This document shows, piece by piece, positions 62,478-64,000 of a stretch of DNA of 64,000 bases. This stretch comes from Anoplolepis gracilipes. Lineage: Eukaryota > Arthropoda > Insecta > Hymenoptera > Formicidae. The position numbers were made by a program, and so were the translations under genes. The number at the start of each line of letters is the position of its first letter. The first letter of the stretch is position 1. Where the stretch lies: contig NC_132971.1 of assembly GCF_047496725.1 (NCBI RefSeq), positions 14,750,001 through 14,814,000 on the forward strand, written 5' to 3'. Below the pieces are notes generated by a model. It was not told the DNA's origin. It made no database searches and worked only from the letters and a program-made list of their open reading frames with translations.

Positions 62478-63607
62478 TTTTGCTGATATATATATATAAA
62501 AATTGCTTTTCGAAGCGAACAAGATCCAACTATTAATTCACCTCCTTTCTCACAAGGCGCACCGATGACACTGCACTTTAAGATGGCGATACAAGAAGCA
62601 GAAAGCAGCCTCCATGACACAAGAAAGAGAGAGAAAGATGATAAAGTTAAGAAAGGAAGAGCGAGAGACTAAACGTGACAAGGCTTCAATCGCTAGCGCC
62701 ACGACGTCTATTTTATTTTCTCTCTTCTCTTTTATTTGTATCATTTTATTCATTGCAAATGTTTTTCTCCGTTTTTACATTTTGAAATATATATCTATTT
62801 AAATATGAACAAATACAACATTCGAAATATATTTTAAATAAATAGAGAAGAACATGAAAACTGGACTTAATTTACACGAACCAATCAGAATAATAATGCA
62901 AACGAAACGTTATAGGAGCTTTCTAGCGAGAAACACATATCAACACAATGTCACATATATATTACTTCATAATATATGTTTAAGTGAAAAAAGACACGCG
63001 CAGTTGCAATTAATAATATGTAATAAAATATTATTGAATGTATATATGTTTCGTACTTTTGAGATCTACAGTTATGGATCTAGCATGGACACGAACCAAA
63101 ATTTGTGGATCTAGCACGGACTCGAACCAATCGGTCGTTTTACCGTGGCACTGGAAAGTGGATCCAGCCACGTAGTTCCGAAAACTCAATTATGGATCCA
63201 GTTAGCGCCACTGTACGGTGGGGAAAAAGCGTTCCCTAAAAAACGGGGGTATGACCCCTCTCATTCCTCTCGCTGTTACTAATAAATATGGACGCATATT
63301 TGTATGAATATATAACGTTGTGCACGTGTGCACATATTAATTTTATTTATTAAATCGTGTTCCTTTAAGCGTTGGCAATATAAAACGAGAATATCGTTAT
63401 TAGTGCTTTTGATGAATTATAAATTATACAATTTATTATAATAGAATTATTTAAAATTTATATATTGCCGGCTTTTACCTCTTGCAAGGTTACTTGATAT
63501 AACTTGATATAACGCGAAAAAAGAAAAACAATACAATTAGAATTATATTTAACACAAAAAATAACTATTTTAAAAACGGAAAAAAATATATTTAATTATA
63601 TATTACA
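62478..63607. promoter_or_regulatory. Divergent intergenic region between Rpn13 and PRMT5
   Basis: 1.13 kb between the two head-to-head starts. A GC-richer part at 62540-62700 is the likely Rpn13 promoter and 5' UTR. An AT-rich centre follows, then the repeat at 63.07-63.24 kb. I cannot place the PRMT5 transcription start. Confidence 0.4.
63069..63240 (-). repeat. tRNA-like (SINE-type) repeat, copies C and D
   Basis: Two near-tandem copies of GGATCTAGCAYGGAC with a following CGAACCAA occur at 63076 and 63107. On the minus strand the second reads GGTTCGAGTCC, an exact match to the pol III B-box consensus. TGGCGCTAACTGG, near an A box, lies about 100 bases upstream on that strand. There is no T-arm pairing, so it is not a tRNA gene; a tRNA-derived SINE fragment is likely. 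Confidence 0.45.
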
Positions 63608-63908
63608 ATGACAAATCAACGGCCAGTCTCTTGTGGATTGGATTTCTGCTGTGCTGCAAATTTAAGTGAATGTCTAGTTTACGCGAATGATTCAAAGTAA
63701 GTTATCATTAATTTTCTATATTTTATTTATCGAATTTTTTCAGCGTGTCTATTTTATGCTATCATGTTACATTTACATTTTGCTTTCAGATATGATTTTG
63801 TGTGTGCTCCTTTGGTCCATCCTTTATTCAAAAGAGAATTTATCTCTGGCCCTGCCAAGAATCGTCCGGGACCATTTACTAGGCCTGATTTAATTTTATG
63901 TAGTTCAG
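63608..63908 (+). CDS. PRMT5: PRMT5 (type II arginine methyltransferase), 5' end
   Basis: Exon 1 is 63608-63696 (MTNQRPVSCGLDFCCAANL) and exon 2 is 63790-63908, joined in phase 2 with good GT-AG borders. The joined frame gives YDFVCAPLVHPLFKREF and then GPAKNRPGPFTRPDLIL, which matches the hallmark N-terminal TIM-barrel segment of PRMT5 (HPRFKREF and PAKNRPGP in human). PRMT5 with MEP50 makes symmetric dimethylarginine on Sm proteins, histones and, in insects, Piwi proteins. Only about 69 of roughly 630 codons are in the window; the rest lies to the right. Confidence 0.9.
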
Positions 63909-64000
63909 GTATATAAATTATTTATGTAATTTTATATTTTTATATTATAATTATATATCAATATATTATCAAAAAATATAAATAAATTAGCTTCATATAT

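Noticed and set aside
63100..63140. Possible tRNA gene
   Set aside because: A B-box match exists on the minus strand but there is no T-stem pairing or cloverleaf; treated as a SINE fragment.

Overview
This is an AT-rich animal genomic window with intron-rich genes, many microsatellites, foldback repeats and GC/CpG-richer promoter-like islands. The proteins (an insect-type Argonaute-1, NO66, MCFD2, mRpL53, Rpn13 and PRMT5 homologues) point to an insect. The AT-rich background, GA/CT tracts and the intron structure suit a hymenopteran such as an ant, but that is inference, because no species-diagnostic sequence was recognised.

Layout. 1-11.3 kb holds no recognisable protein-coding gene. It alternates AT-rich DNA with GC-richer islands (about 1.64-2.39, 3.1-3.48, 4.19-4.68, 6.59-7.5, 8.4-9.03, 9.95-10.5 and 10.8-11.16 kb) that may be promoters, UTR exons or decayed sequence, and it contains a foldback element at 2.72-3.04 kb. 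11.37-12.93 kb (+) is a four-exon MCFD2-like ER cargo-receptor subunit. It is tail-to-tail with NO66 (13.24-15.48 kb, -), a JmjC oxygenase. 15.5-38.6 kb is gene-poor, with three or more palindromic MITE-like elements, a GC-rich promoter-like block at 18.06-19.42 kb followed by a 48-nt exon-like segment, an unidentified exon-like ORF at 26.75-27.0 kb, and a long AT-rich stretch that probably includes the AGO1 3' UTR.

The centrepiece is Argonaute-1 (38.64-45.31 kb for the compact form, - strand). Eleven common coding exons are all resolvable. With the MYPAGQ first exon they give 899 codons plus a stop, and the DEDH catalytic tetrad is present. Several alternative first coding exons, all ending in phase 1, sit at 43.44, 45.29 and 47.86/48.39 kb. 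Candidate untranslated first exons with strong donors lie in CpG-rich islands at 52.74 and 55.88 kb. If these belong to AGO1, the gene spans about 18 kb, and two + strand genes, mRpL53 (46.38-49.41 kb) and a 62-residue membrane protein (49.94-50.13 kb), are nested antisense inside its 5' introns.

The right end carries Rpn13/ADRM1 (58.34-62.48 kb, -), the proteasomal ubiquitin receptor, head-to-head with the first two coding exons of PRMT5 (63.61 kb onward, +), which runs off the window. These genes are functionally unrelated housekeeping genes (small-RNA silencing, mitochondrial translation, protein turnover, arginine methylation, ER export, ribosome oxygenation). The window's main interest lies in AGO1 promoter and isoform architecture and in the palindromic elements.
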